Assembly (NCBI RefSeq): GCF_001440405.1
Contig: NZ_LLXX01000182.1
Location: forward strand, 1 to 64,000
Reading direction: 5' to 3'
Source: Bradyrhizobium valentinum
Lineage (GTDB): Bacteria > Pseudomonadota > Alphaproteobacteria > Rhizobiales > Xanthobacteraceae
DNA: 64,000 nucleotides
Shown here: piece by piece, positions 30,989 to 39,580 of the stretch
How the letters are laid out: each line of letters begins with the position of its first letter
How positions within the stretch are numbered: the first letter of the stretch is position 1
Program-made: the position numbers and the translations under genes
The notes under the pieces: model-generated
What the model was told of the DNA's origin: nothing
The model's database searches: none
What the model saw: the letters and a program-made list of their open reading frames with translations, nothing else

Positions 30989-31813
30989 TCAGCTCCTGGC
31001 CACCTGCGCAGCGACGAAGTCGCGGACGAGGCCGGCGAAGGCCTCCGGCATCTGATCGGGAAGCGGCACCATGCCTCCTGATAGCTCGCGCAAGATACCG
31101 CCCTCGATCGCTCCAGCGACTTTTGGAGCCACCGGATGAACATGCGGATCGCCCGTCGGAGCAATGACCAGCGTGGGACAATGGATGTTTCCCAGACGGT
31201 CTTCCATCCGATAGCGATTCACCACCCGATGGCCTTCCGCCGCCATCTCGCCGGCCCGCAGCGCATCGATCATGAAGCGCTGCAGCAAATCGATATCATC
31301 AGCGGGATAGAACGGCTGCCGGCGCGCCCAGAGCTCGGTCAGATGGGAGCCGTCAGCACGTGCCTCCACATCGTCGATGACGCGCATGCCCTCATGTTTG
31401 GCCCGGCGCGCCGCATCGACAAAGGGACAGGCCGAGAGCACCAGCGCGCTTACCCGCGAAGGCGACGAAGCGGCCATTTCGACCGCGATCACCGCGCCGG
31501 TGTGATGACCGGCGATCGCGGCGCGCGGCTCCTCCAGCGCATCGAGCAGCGCGAACGCCCCTTGTGCCCACAGTTCGATCGAAGGATCGCCGGCGGGGGA
31601 ATCGGAATCCCCAAAACCGAGCGTGTCCATCGCGATCGCGCGGAAATCGCGGCCGAGCAGCGGCAGCACGTCGCGATATTCGTCCCACGAGCGCGGCGTC
31701 TGATGCAGCAGGAGAACGGGAAAACCGGTTCCCGCCATGGCGACATGGATGCGCCCAAGACGCGTCGTAACAAAGCGGCGCTCGACGTCGGAACCGGCTC
31801 TGGTGGCGCTCAT
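30989..31813 (-). CDS. Alpha/beta-fold hydrolase with altered catalytic triad
   Basis: This 274-residue protein of the alpha/beta hydrolase fold has the oxyanion-region HQTPRSWDEY and the cap-domain layout of MhpC-like enzymes. At the nucleophile elbow the usual G-x-S-x-G reads GHHTG, so Ser is replaced by His. At the end, where G-H-M is usual, it reads SGGMVPLP, so the catalytic His is missing. Either it has a different chemistry or it acts as a lyase-like or cofactor-free enzyme. ATG 31813 has GGAG upstream. It is divergent from the Liv binding-protein gene, with 139 bases between. In an aromatic locus it may act on a C-C or lactone intermediate, but that is a guess. Confidence 0.85.
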   Translation of the reverse strand: MSATRAGSDVERRFVTTRLGRIHVAMAGTGFPVLLLHQTPRSWDEYRDVLPLLGRDFRAIAMDTLGFGDSDSPAGDPSIELWAQGAFALLDALEEPRAAIAGHHTGAVIAVEMAASSPSRVSALVLSACPFVDAARRAKHEGMRVIDDVEARADGSHLTELWARRQPFYPADDIDLLQRFMIDALRAGEMAAEGHRVVNRYRMEDRLGNIHCPTLVIAPTGDPHVHPVAPKVAGAIEGGILRELSGGMVPLPDQMPEAFAGLVRDFVAAQVARS

Positions 31814-31952
31814 TTCATCACTCCATGCGGACGCGAGCACCATGCCCGCGCGGGCTTTCGGCGGCAATTGCGGCATCGATCGTGCTGGTCCGACCTCGAT
31901 CCATGCTGACATCTCGCTCAGGTCGCGGCTGTTTTCAACCAAGGGGAATGCA

Positions 31953-33101
31953 ATGCGCAAGATGTTGAGTTTGACTGCACTCATCGGCAGCCTCGTGGCG
32001 GCCTCGACCGCGCAGGCCGACATTACGGTCGGATTCGTAACGTCCCTCAGTGGACCCGGCTCCTCGATCGGCATCCCGTACGGGCGCGGCATCCAGGCCG
32101 CCATGGAATACAAGAGCGAAGTCAACGGTGAGAAAATCCGCCTGATCCAGCTCGACGACGGCTCCGATCCCTCGGCCGCAACCCGCAACGCGCGCAAGCT
32201 GATCGAGGAAGAGAAGGTCGATCTCCTGATCGGCACCGCAACCGCCCCATCGACCATCGCGATGATGGCGGTCGCGACCGAACTGAAGGTGCCAATGATC
32301 GCCGTCTCCCCGGTGATCGGACAGCCCAACCCGGCGGACCAGTGGGGCATTTCCGTTCCGCAGCCGGCCTCGCTGCTGGTCAAGGTCGTGGCCGACCGCA
32401 TGAAGCGCGATGCGATGAAGAACATCGGCTATATCGGCTTCTCCGACGCCTGGGGCGATCTCGTCTACAACGGCGCCAAGGCGGTGGAAGCCGAGGACGG
32501 CATCAAGGTACTGACCAATGAGCGCTATGCGCGCGTCGATACGTCGGTCACAGGCCAGATCCTCAAGGTCCTTGCGGTGCGCCCCGATGCCGTACTGATC
32601 GGCGGATCGGGCACGCAGGGCGCGCTGCCGCTGCTCGCGCTCGGCGAACGTGGCTTCAAGGGCAAGACCTACGGCACGGTCGCGCTGGTCAATCCCGATT
32701 TCGTGCGCGTCGGCGGCAAGTCCGCAGAAGGCATTCAGGTTTCGGCCGGCCCGGTCATCGTGGCCGAGCAGCTTCCCGACAGCCATTTCGCCAAGAAGCT
32801 CGCGCTCGAATTCCGCACCGCCTTCCAGAAGGCCAACAACCTCCCGACCACGGACGGCTTCTCGGCCTACTCCTTCGACGGCTGGATGATCTTCACGTCA
32901 GCCGCGGCGCGCGCGCTGAAGACCGCGAAACCCGGCAGCACCGAATTCCGCAAGTCGCTGCGCGACGAGATCCTCAACACCAAGGAGCTATCGGGCGTGC
33001 ACGCGGTCTACAACTTCAAGGCCGGCGCCTATCACGGCGTCGACGAGCGCGCGCTGGTGATCGTCCGCCTGAACAACGGCGCCTGGACCTACCAACCCTG
33101 A
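31953..33101 (+). CDS. Branched-chain amino acid-type ABC transporter substrate-binding protein
   Basis: This 382-residue periplasmic protein has a signal peptide (MRKMLSLTALIGSLVAASTAQA), then ITVGFVTSLSGPGSSIGIPYGRG and the same IQLDDGSDP, NERYAR and RPDA landmarks as the paralogue at 24817-25974. ATG 31953 has AGGGGA upstream. It is followed by permease and ATPase genes on the same strand, so it is the dedicated receptor of that transporter. The ligand is inferred to be an aromatic or indolic acid because every neighbouring operon is catabolic; a branched-chain amino acid cannot be excluded. Confidence 0.93.
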   Translation: MRKMLSLTALIGSLVAASTAQADITVGFVTSLSGPGSSIGIPYGRGIQAAMEYKSEVNGEKIRLIQLDDGSDPSAATRNARKLIEEEKVDLLIGTATAPSTIAMMAVATELKVPMIAVSPVIGQPNPADQWGISVPQPASLLVKVVADRMKRDAMKNIGYIGFSDAWGDLVYNGAKAVEAEDGIKVLTNERYARVDTSVTGQILKVLAVRPDAVLIGGSGTQGALPLLALGERGFKGKTYGTVALVNPDFVRVGGKSAEGIQVSAGPVIVAEQLPDSHFAKKLALEFRTAFQKANNLPTTDGFSAYSFDGWMIFTSAAARALKTAKPGSTEFRKSLRDEILNTKELSGVHAVYNFKAGAYHGVDERALVIVRLNNGAWTYQP

Positions 33102-33139
33102 GCGAACCCAAAGGGTAACATGGAAGGACGACTGAGGGC

Positions 33140-34183
33140 ATGACGGCAGACATCGCAGCGATCCTTGCGATCGACGGAATAGCGACCGGGGCGGTCTACG
33201 CCCTGGTCGCGATCGGGACCGTGCTGATCTTCACTGTGACACGGGTGATCTTCATTCCGTTCGGCGACATCGCCGCCTTCACGGCGCTGACGCTGGCAGC
33301 ACTCGATGCCAAACAGCTTCCCGGCACAGCGGGGCTGGTTGTCGTGCTGGCATGCATGGCCTGCGTGATGGAAGTCGCCTCGCTGGCGCGTGCTCGCGAG
33401 CTTCGCGCCGTGCCGAAGGCCGTCCTCGGCTATCTCGTGTTGCCCCTGATCGTCGTCGGGATCGTCTGGCTGACGATGCGCTTCAATCCGCCGATGCCGG
33501 TCAGGATCGTGCTGGCGCTGCTTTTGATCATGCCGATCTCGCCGCTCCTGGACCGCATCGTGTTCCGCCCGATCGCGGATGCCTCGGTTCTGCTGTTGCT
33601 GACCGTCTCGGTCGCGCTTCATTTCGCGCTAGTCGGGCTTGGCCTGTTGTTCTTCGGCCCCGAAGGCGTCCGGACCGAACCGCTGACGTCGATGGCGATC
33701 GAGATCGCCGGCGTGCACGTTTCCGGACAGACGGTGCTGATCCTCACCGCGGCGCTGGTGTTCAGCGGCCTATTGTTTCTGTTCTTCGACTTCACGCTGA
33801 TCGGCAAGGCGCTGCGCGCGACCGCGCTGAACCGGACCGGCGCCCGGCTGATGGGCATCAGGCCCGCGCGCGCCGGAACCGTCGCCTATCTCCTGGGATC
33901 GCTGATGGCGGGCGTCTCCGGCATCCTGATCGCTCCGGTCAACACGATCTTCTACGATTCCGGATTCCTGCTCGGCCTAAAAGCTTTCGTCGGCGCCATC
34001 GTGGGCGGCATGGCCAGCTATCCCGGCGCGGCGCTCGGCGCGTTCGGCGTCGGCATTATCGAGAGCTTCGCTTCGTTCCAGAGCAGCACCTTGAAGGACG
34101 TCATCGTGTTCTCGCTGCTGATCCCCATCCTGCTCTGGCGCTCGCTCGCCTCGCAGCATTCCGAAGAGGAAGTCGAGGAATGA
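33140..34183 (+). CDS. livH: Branched-chain amino acid-type ABC transporter permease (LivH type)
   Basis: This 347-residue inner-membrane permease has hydrophobic segments throughout. It carries LivH hallmarks such as GIATGAVYALVAIG near the N-terminus, RPIADASVL in the middle, ALRATALNRTGARLMGI in the coupling loop and a glycine-rich FVGAIVGGMASYPGAALGAFGVGIIES near the end. It is longer than the usual LivH (about 290) because of an extra hydrophobic segment around residues 75-125. It follows the binding-protein gene by 38 nt and its stop overlaps the start of the LivM-LivG gene (ATGA). Confidence 0.93.
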   Translation: MTADIAAILAIDGIATGAVYALVAIGTVLIFTVTRVIFIPFGDIAAFTALTLAALDAKQLPGTAGLVVVLACMACVMEVASLARARELRAVPKAVLGYLVLPLIVVGIVWLTMRFNPPMPVRIVLALLLIMPISPLLDRIVFRPIADASVLLLLTVSVALHFALVGLGLLFFGPEGVRTEPLTSMAIEIAGVHVSGQTVLILTAALVFSGLLFLFFDFTLIGKALRATALNRTGARLMGIRPARAGTVAYLLGSLMAGVSGILIAPVNTIFYDSGFLLGLKAFVGAIVGGMASYPGAALGAFGVGIIESFASFQSSTLKDVIVFSLLIPILLWRSLASQHSEEEVEE

Positions 34184-35949
34184 CACCGCAGCAGATCCGT
34201 CTCATCATTGCCGCGGCGATCGCCTGCCTGGTGGCGGCTCCCTTCGTGCTCAATCCGTTCAGCATTACATTGCTGAACTACATCGGCATCTACGCGCTTG
34301 CGGCCATCGGGCTGGCGCTGCTGACCGGGGTCGGCGGCATCGTATCGTTCGGCCAGGCGGCCTTCGTCGGCGTCGCGGCTTACGCGACGGCGTGGGTGAC
34401 GGCACTGAACGGCTACTCGCCGTGGCTCGGACTGGTGCTCGCCGTCATCCTGACCTGCAGCATCGCCGCGATCCTGGGCTTCGTGACGCTGCGCCTGCAG
34501 GGCCACTTCCTGTCGCTGAGCACGGTCGCCTGGGGACTGGCGATCGCGTTCCTGTTCGGCAATATCGATGGCCTCGGTCAGCACAACGGCATCTCGGGAA
34601 TTCCGCCGATCTCGATCGGCCCGGTCGCCCTGGTCGAGAGCCGGCAGATCTATTTCCTGATCTGGGCCATCGTCGCGGCGGTCCTGCTTGTCTGCTACAA
34701 CCTGCTCGACTCGCGGATCGGCCGCGCGATGCGCGCGCTCCGCGGCGGCAATACCCTGGTCGAAAGCCTCGGCATCAGCGCGTTCCAGATCAAGCTGGTG
34801 ACCTTCGTCATCGCCGCCTTCCTCGGCGCGCTATCCGGATGGCTCTATGCCCATCTCGGCCGTTTCGTCAGTCCCGGGCCGTTCGAAGCCGGCATGGGCA
34901 TCGAATATCTGATGATGGCGATGGTCGGCGGCGCCGGCAGCATTTTGGGCGGCGTGGTTGGTGCTGCGATCGTCACGCTTCTGAAGAATTCCGTGCAGGA
35001 CTACCTGCCGCTGATCGCCAAGGGCGCCTCGGGCCAACTTGAGATCGTGGCGTTCTCGGCGTTGTTCATTCTGTTCCTGCAACGGGCCCGTCAGGGCATC
35101 GTCCCGTTCCTCGCAGGTTTTCTCCCGGACCTCAAGCTGTCCCGCCCGCAACCGGCGGCCCCGTTGCCGCGCCGCGAGCAACCGCCGCCAGGCACGCTGC
35201 TTCTTAAAGTGAGCGAGGCGCAGCGGCGATTTGGCGGCCTGGTCGCCGTCAACAATGTCAGCTTCGACGTGAAGTCCGGCGAAATCCTCGGCCTGATCGG
35301 GCCGAACGGCGCCGGCAAGACCACGATGTTCAACCTGCTCACGGGCGCGCTGCGCGCCAACAGCGGCGAGATCGCGTTCGCGGGACGGTCGATTACCCGC
35401 GACCAGCAATTCCACATCGCTCGCGCCGGGATCTCCCGCACCTTCCAGCACGTCAAGCTGCGCCCGCGCATGACGCTGCTCGACAATGTTCTGCTCGGCA
35501 CCTATTCGCGCACCAGTACCGGCCTGCTCGCTGGCGCCCTGCGCCTCAACCAGGCAGAAGAGGCCAGCGCGCGCTACGAGGCGCTGCAGCAGCTCGAACG
35601 GGTCGGGCTCGGCGACAAGCCGTTCGAGCTCGCCGGCAACCTGCCGCTCGGTAATCAGCGCGTGCTCGAGATCGCCCGCGCGCTCGCGGCCGATCCGACG
35701 CTGCTCGTGCTCGATGAGCCGGCGGCCGGCCTGCGTCGCCAGGAAAAGCTCAGGCTTGCCGAACTGTTGCGGTCGCTGCGCGCCGATCACCTGACCATTC
35801 TCCTCGTCGAACACGACATGGAGTTCGTGATGTCGCTGGTCGACCGCATCGTCGTGCTCGATTTCGGCTCAAAACTCTGCGAAGGCGAACCGGCGGCGAT
35901 ACGTAGCGACGCCCGCGTCCAAGAGGCTTACCTTGGAGGTGTCGCGTGA
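34180..35949 (+). CDS. LivM-LivG fusion: permease joined to ABC ATPase
   Basis: This 589-residue protein has two units. Residues 1 to about 320 are a LivM permease (GLALLTGVGGIVSFGQAAFVGVAAYA, then GGNTLVESLGIS, then MAMVGGAGSILGGVVGA). After a Pro-rich linker (RPQPAAPLPRREQPPPG), residues from about 340 are a LivG ATPase with Walker A GPNGAGKTT (about 376), the LivG landmark ISRTFQHVKL, an unusual signature LPLGNQR (about 487, Gln shifted by Asn) and Walker B LLVLDEP (about 508). Start and stop both overlap the neighbouring genes. The fusion fixes a 1:1 ratio of the second permease and one ATPase. Confidence 0.93.
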   Translation: MTPQQIRLIIAAAIACLVAAPFVLNPFSITLLNYIGIYALAAIGLALLTGVGGIVSFGQAAFVGVAAYATAWVTALNGYSPWLGLVLAVILTCSIAAILGFVTLRLQGHFLSLSTVAWGLAIAFLFGNIDGLGQHNGISGIPPISIGPVALVESRQIYFLIWAIVAAVLLVCYNLLDSRIGRAMRALRGGNTLVESLGISAFQIKLVTFVIAAFLGALSGWLYAHLGRFVSPGPFEAGMGIEYLMMAMVGGAGSILGGVVGAAIVTLLKNSVQDYLPLIAKGASGQLEIVAFSALFILFLQRARQGIVPFLAGFLPDLKLSRPQPAAPLPRREQPPPGTLLLKVSEAQRRFGGLVAVNNVSFDVKSGEILGLIGPNGAGKTTMFNLLTGALRANSGEIAFAGRSITRDQQFHIARAGISRTFQHVKLRPRMTLLDNVLLGTYSRTSTGLLAGALRLNQAEEASARYEALQQLERVGLGDKPFELAGNLPLGNQRVLEIARALAADPTLLVLDEPAAGLRRQEKLRLAELLRSLRADHLTILLVEHDMEFVMSLVDRIVVLDFGSKLCEGEPAAIRSDARVQEAYLGGVA

Positions 35950-36659
35950 CGCAGATGTTCTCGATCGAGAATGTGTCGGTCGCCTACGGCAAGGTGGAAG
36001 CTGTGCGGAACGTCTCGCTTTCCGTCGAGCAGGGGCAGATCGTTACCGTGATCGGGCCGAACGGCGCTGGCAAGACGACCCTCCTGATGGCGGCGATCGG
36101 GCTGCTGAAGTCCACGGGGCGCATGGTCTTTCAGGGGACCGATCTTGCGCGGATCGATGTCGAGGGCCGCGTCGAACGCGGTCTCTGCCTCGTGCCCGAA
36201 AAGCGCGAGCTATTCGCCGACATGTCAGTCGCCGACAATCTGTTGCTGGGCACCTACAGCCTGCGCGATCGCTCGACCACGCGGAAGAGCCTAGACGATG
36301 TGTTCGACCGTTTCCCGCGGCTGAAAGAACGCAGCAGGCAGGCCGCCGGCACGCTGTCGGGCGGCGAGCGGCAAATGCTGGCGCTGGGCCGCGCGCTGAT
36401 GGCGAAGCCGAAACTCCTCGTGCTCGATGAACCCAGCCTCGGCCTTGCGCCGCTCATCGTCCGAGAAATCTTCCGCACCATCGCCTCGCTGCGGAGCCTC
36501 GGCGTTTCGGTCCTTCTCGTCGAGCAGAACGCCCGGGCCGCGCTGGAGACCGCAGATTTCGGCTATGTGCTGGAGACCGGCGAGATCATCCAGTCCGGGC
36601 CGGCGGACACGCTGATCCACGATCCGAAACTGATCGCGGCCTATCTCGGCGGGCATTAG
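35946..36659 (+). CDS. livF: Branched-chain amino acid-type ABC transporter ATPase (LivF type)
   Basis: This 237-residue ATPase has Walker A GPNGAGKTT near residue 38, the LivF landmark GLCLVPEKRELFADMSVADNL, signature LSGGERQ and Walker B LLVLDEPSLGLAP, with the H-loop position replaced as usual in LivF by LLVEQNA. GTG 35946 with GGAGG upstream is the start and overlaps the stop of the fusion gene (GTGA). It completes the Liv-type importer that begins at 31953. A weak hairpin (CCCCAT/ATGGGG, 36696-36718) follows in the gap before the convergent gene. Confidence 0.94.
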   Translation: MTQMFSIENVSVAYGKVEAVRNVSLSVEQGQIVTVIGPNGAGKTTLLMAAIGLLKSTGRMVFQGTDLARIDVEGRVERGLCLVPEKRELFADMSVADNLLLGTYSLRDRSTTRKSLDDVFDRFPRLKERSRQAAGTLSGGERQMLALGRALMAKPKLLVLDEPSLGLAPLIVREIFRTIASLRSLGVSVLLVEQNARAALETADFGYVLETGEIIQSGPADTLIHDPKLIAAYLGGH

Positions 36660-36695
36660 AGCGACCAAGCGCGGGACCAAAAACTACGAGAACAA

Positions 36696-36718
36696 CCCCA
36701 TGCAAAGTAAAGATGGGG
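36696..36718. terminator. Weak hairpin between convergent operons
   Basis: CCCCAT and ATGGGG form a 6-bp stem with an 11-nt loop, with no T-run on either side. It lies between the stop of livF and the stop of the convergent 3-hydroxyacyl-CoA dehydrogenase gene, where a terminator is expected. Confidence 0.3.
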
Positions 36719-36763
36719 CCTCGCATCATCCGAACACACCAAATCTAGCTAGGACAGCGCGCG

Positions 36764-37741
36764 CTACGCTACGGGTTCGCGGGCGAGCCCCATGGCCCGC
36801 AGCGCCGCAGCAAAGGCCGCAAGTCGCTGCTCGCGGTAGGCGGCCTGGTCGACGCCTTCATAGTTCATGAATCCCTGCCCGGTCTTCATGCCGATGCGTC
36901 CTTCGCGCATGTTTGCCTCTATGATCGGCGGCGCGGCGTAACGGCTGTCGCCGAGTGCCTCGACCAGATAGCGGCTGGCGTGATGCAGGATATCTCCGCC
37001 GCCCCAGTCGATGAACTCGAGCAGGCCAAGAACCGCGAAGCGGAATCCGAAGCCATAGATCACGGCCTTGTCGATATCCTCCGCCGAGGCAACCCCCTCC
37101 TCCACCATACGGGCGGCTTCGTTCATCGCCAGCGCCTGGATTCTGGGAACGATGAAGCCCGGCCGCGCCGCGCAGACGACCGGCACTTTGCCGATGCCTT
37201 CGAGCAACGTCTTCATCCGCACTGTGACTTCCGGCGCGGTGAGCCGCCCCGGAGACAATTCGACCAGCGGCACGAGATAGGCCGGATTGAGCCAGTGCGC
37301 ATTGAGGAAACGGCCGGGATGCTCGATCGATCCGGCGAGGTCGTCGACCAGGATCGTCGAGGTGGTCGAGGCGATGATCGGGCCCCCGCCCGCCAGCCGC
37401 GAGGCCTCGGCCAGCGCCGCTTGCTTCAGCGAAAGAATCTCTGGCATCCCCTCGAAGATGACGTCGCAGCGCGGCAACACCGCAGCCGCCTCCTGCCGGG
37501 ACACGATCGTGATCCGCTCGGCAATCGTGGCCACATGCTCTACCGAGAGCAGGCCGATGCGCGAGAGAATCTCGAGCGTCGAGCGGATTTCAGCCCTCGC
37601 CTCGGCCGCAAGCGCCTCAAAAGCCGGTGCGTCCCGCTCCTTGAAGTCGACGACGACAACCTGATGACCGGCGAACGCGAATACAACCGCGATGCCGCGG
37701 CCCATTCGGCCGGCGCCTAGACATCCGATAACTGGCATCAT
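36764..37741 (-). CDS. 3-hydroxyacyl-CoA dehydrogenase family protein
   Basis: This 325-residue NAD-dependent dehydrogenase has the N-terminal dinucleotide fold GAGRMGRGIA (about 9-18) and an Asp at the end of beta-2 (VVVVDF). The catalytic His segment HWLNPAYLVPLVEL (about 135-148) and a C-terminal helical domain follow. It resembles the shorter, single-function forms used on 3-hydroxyacyl-CoA or carnitine-like substrates. The start ATG 37741 overlaps the stop of the opine-type dehydrogenase (ATGA). It is the last gene of the leftward operon. The inferred role is oxidation of a 3-hydroxyacyl-CoA intermediate just before thiolase cleavage. Confidence 0.88.
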   Translation of the reverse strand: MMPVIGCLGAGRMGRGIAVVFAFAGHQVVVVDFKERDAPAFEALAAEARAEIRSTLEILSRIGLLSVEHVATIAERITIVSRQEAAAVLPRCDVIFEGMPEILSLKQAALAEASRLAGGGPIIASTTSTILVDDLAGSIEHPGRFLNAHWLNPAYLVPLVELSPGRLTAPEVTVRMKTLLEGIGKVPVVCAARPGFIVPRIQALAMNEAARMVEEGVASAEDIDKAVIYGFGFRFAVLGLLEFIDWGGGDILHHASRYLVEALGDSRYAAPPIIEANMREGRIGMKTGQGFMNYEGVDQAAYREQRLAAFAAALRAMGLAREPVA

Positions 37742-38829
37742 CGAAAACCCTCGGCGAGATGATTTTGCAAGGCTGCCCGGTCGAGATCGCCGAGGCCGAG
37801 CGAGGACAAGGTCCGCCCCGTCACCGCAAAATCCTTGCCAGTGATGGCGGAGCCGATCGCCAGGAACGCCTTGGCGAGCGGCGTTTGCACGCCCGCGAGG
37901 CCCGCCACCGATGCCAGGAACGACAGGCCGAGCCGCACATCCTCCAGCATGTAGCGGTGCTCCGCGAGAATGAGGCGTTCCGACCAATCGCCTGATTCCG
38001 TGAGCTCGTCATGCGCATCGCGCGCATACATCCAGGGCTCGCCGTCCTTCGAATAATGGTCGGCAAGCGGAAAATGCGGCTTTCCATAACCGAGCGCCTC
38101 GCGGATGGCGATACGTTCGGCATCGAGGGCGTCCGTCACGCGGCGTATCGCCGGCTGCGTTCCTTCCTTGTGGATGTCCCATTTATCGAAATGCTCGATC
38201 GGACCGGCGTTCATGGTGATCAGCGGCGGATGAATGATCGGACCGGCATTCATCAGCGCGGCCGAAAGCGCATCACCGCATGGCTCGATGGCGTTCGGAA
38301 ACGCACGTTCGATCACGCCAAGCGCGTGCGGGGCACGACGTAATGGAAACACGCCGGTCGGCAACCGCGCGCCCCTGCCCGAGATGCGGACGGCGTAAGG
38401 CCTCTGTTTGCGCGCCAGCCAAGGCAGGGTCCCGGTCTCAGCGGTTGCGATCTCGGCGCGGTTACCAGCATCCCGCGCGGCGCGGGCGAAGATGTAGGAG
38501 CCGAACGTGCCGGGAGGCAGGAACACGACCTGCCCGTCGCGCAAATGCGGCGCAGCCAGTTCGGCGATCGCAGCCTGCGCGAAGGCCGGCGCCGGACACA
38601 GGACAAGATCGGCCGCGTCGATGGCCTCTGCGATCGAGGACGTGATTGTCGCGAGCCTGATATCGCGTCGTCCCGACCGATCGATGACCGTTATCGTGCC
38701 GCCCTGCGCGCGATGCCCCTCGACGTCTTTGGGATTTCGCCGCCACAGCCGAATTTCATGACCGGCTAGCGCAAGATCGCCGGCGGCCGCGAACGAACCG
38801 TTTCCTCCACCCAACACTGCGATCTTCAA
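37738..38829 (-). CDS. NAD/NADP octopine/nopaline dehydrogenase-family protein
   Basis: This 363-residue protein has the N-terminal NAD(P) motif VLGGGNGSFAAAGDLALAGH and the family-typical C-terminal half with GPIIHPPLITMNAGPIEH, containing the active-site His/Asn region. The TTG at 38829 is chosen because GGAGGA lies 7 nt upstream and translation from it begins exactly at the Rossmann strand (LKIAVLGGG). Opine dehydrogenases form or oxidise secondary amines between an amino acid and a keto acid. Its tight coupling to the 3-hydroxyacyl-CoA dehydrogenase suggests it acts in the same route. The substrate is unknown. Confidence 0.85.
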   Translation of the reverse strand: MKIAVLGGGNGSFAAAGDLALAGHEIRLWRRNPKDVEGHRAQGGTITVIDRSGRRDIRLATITSSIAEAIDAADLVLCPAPAFAQAAIAELAAPHLRDGQVVFLPPGTFGSYIFARAARDAGNRAEIATAETGTLPWLARKQRPYAVRISGRGARLPTGVFPLRRAPHALGVIERAFPNAIEPCGDALSAALMNAGPIIHPPLITMNAGPIEHFDKWDIHKEGTQPAIRRVTDALDAERIAIREALGYGKPHFPLADHYSKDGEPWMYARDAHDELTESGDWSERLILAEHRYMLEDVRLGLSFLASVAGLAGVQTPLAKAFLAIGSAITGKDFAVTGRTLSSLGLGDLDRAALQNHLAEGFR

Positions 38830-38923
38830 GCTGTCCTCCGCTTCATTGCCGATCGGCGCTGTTCGATCTGTCGCCAATGCACAAACGATGCCGGTCCGAG
38901 CGAGGCTCGGCGCGCAGAGAGCG

Positions 38924-39571
38924 CTACGCCGTTTCCGCCTTGACGTTCTTTTCCTGCCACGCCGCCCAGCTCGGCCGATCGATCTGGAACAGATCGCTGG
39001 AGCGTGCATACCAGCCGCTTCCATGCATGCGGGCGATCAGACGCAGCGCCTGTGTATCGATGTGGCAGCGCTCCTTGTCCAAAATCACAGCGTCATCGAC
39101 ATGGGCGCGAACGACACGGCCGATCACGGCGGTCTGCCGCGGCCCCGTCACCAGCGAAGTGAGGACCCGGCATTCGAACGACACCGGCGATTCCGCAATG
39201 CGCGGCGGACGCACCGCATTCGAGGCAACCGGCGTCAGTCCGGCCAGCGCCAGTTCGTCGACATCGGGCGGCGCGTCGATGCAGGTGACATTCATGGCCT
39301 CAGCATTGCGCTCGGCGACAAGGTTCACGACGAACTCGCCGGTATCGAGAATATTTGCCGCCGTGTCCTTGAAGCGTCCCGAACCGGCCAGAAGCCCGAT
39401 CGCGACGGTCGGCGGCTCATGCCCTATCACGTTGAAGAAGCTGAAGGGCGCGGCATTGATCACGCCGCTCGCGGAGAGCGTGGTGACCCAGGCGATCGGC
39501 CGCGGTGTCACCGTGGCCGTCAGGATCTTGTAGCGGTTCTGCGCCTCCAGCGTCTCCATGTCGAAGATCAT
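38924..39571 (-). CDS. Flavin reductase family protein (FMN-binding split barrel)
   Basis: This 215-residue protein is of the DIM6/NTAB flavin-reductase-like family, with the flavin-loop pattern TPRPIAWVTTLSASGVINAAPFSFFNVIG near residues 22-50 and GEFVVNL near 80. Members either supply reduced flavin to a separate monooxygenase or act as flavoenzymes. No two-component flavin monooxygenase that it could serve is visible in the window. It lies 9 nt after the FAH-family gene and so is in the operon. A gap of 94 nt separates it from the opine-type dehydrogenase. Confidence 0.88.
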   Translation of the reverse strand: MIFDMETLEAQNRYKILTATVTPRPIAWVTTLSASGVINAAPFSFFNVIGHEPPTVAIGLLAGSGRFKDTAANILDTGEFVVNLVAERNAEAMNVTCIDAPPDVDELALAGLTPVASNAVRPPRIAESPVSFECRVLTSLVTGPRQTAVIGRVVRAHVDDAVILDKERCHIDTQALRLIARMHGSGWYARSSDLFQIDRPSWAAWQEKNVKAETA

Positions 39572-39580
39572 GTCGGCCCC

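Noticed and set aside
30644..31081. A 145-codon + strand frame in the gene-free region
   Set aside because: It lacks a ribosome site, a recognisable motif and sensible composition, and its 3' part overlaps the hydrolase gene.
31814..32425. Upstream extension of the alpha/beta hydrolase frame
   Set aside because: It runs antisense through the start of the Liv binding-protein gene, which has a signal peptide and good ribosome site; the hydrolase fold starts at 31813.
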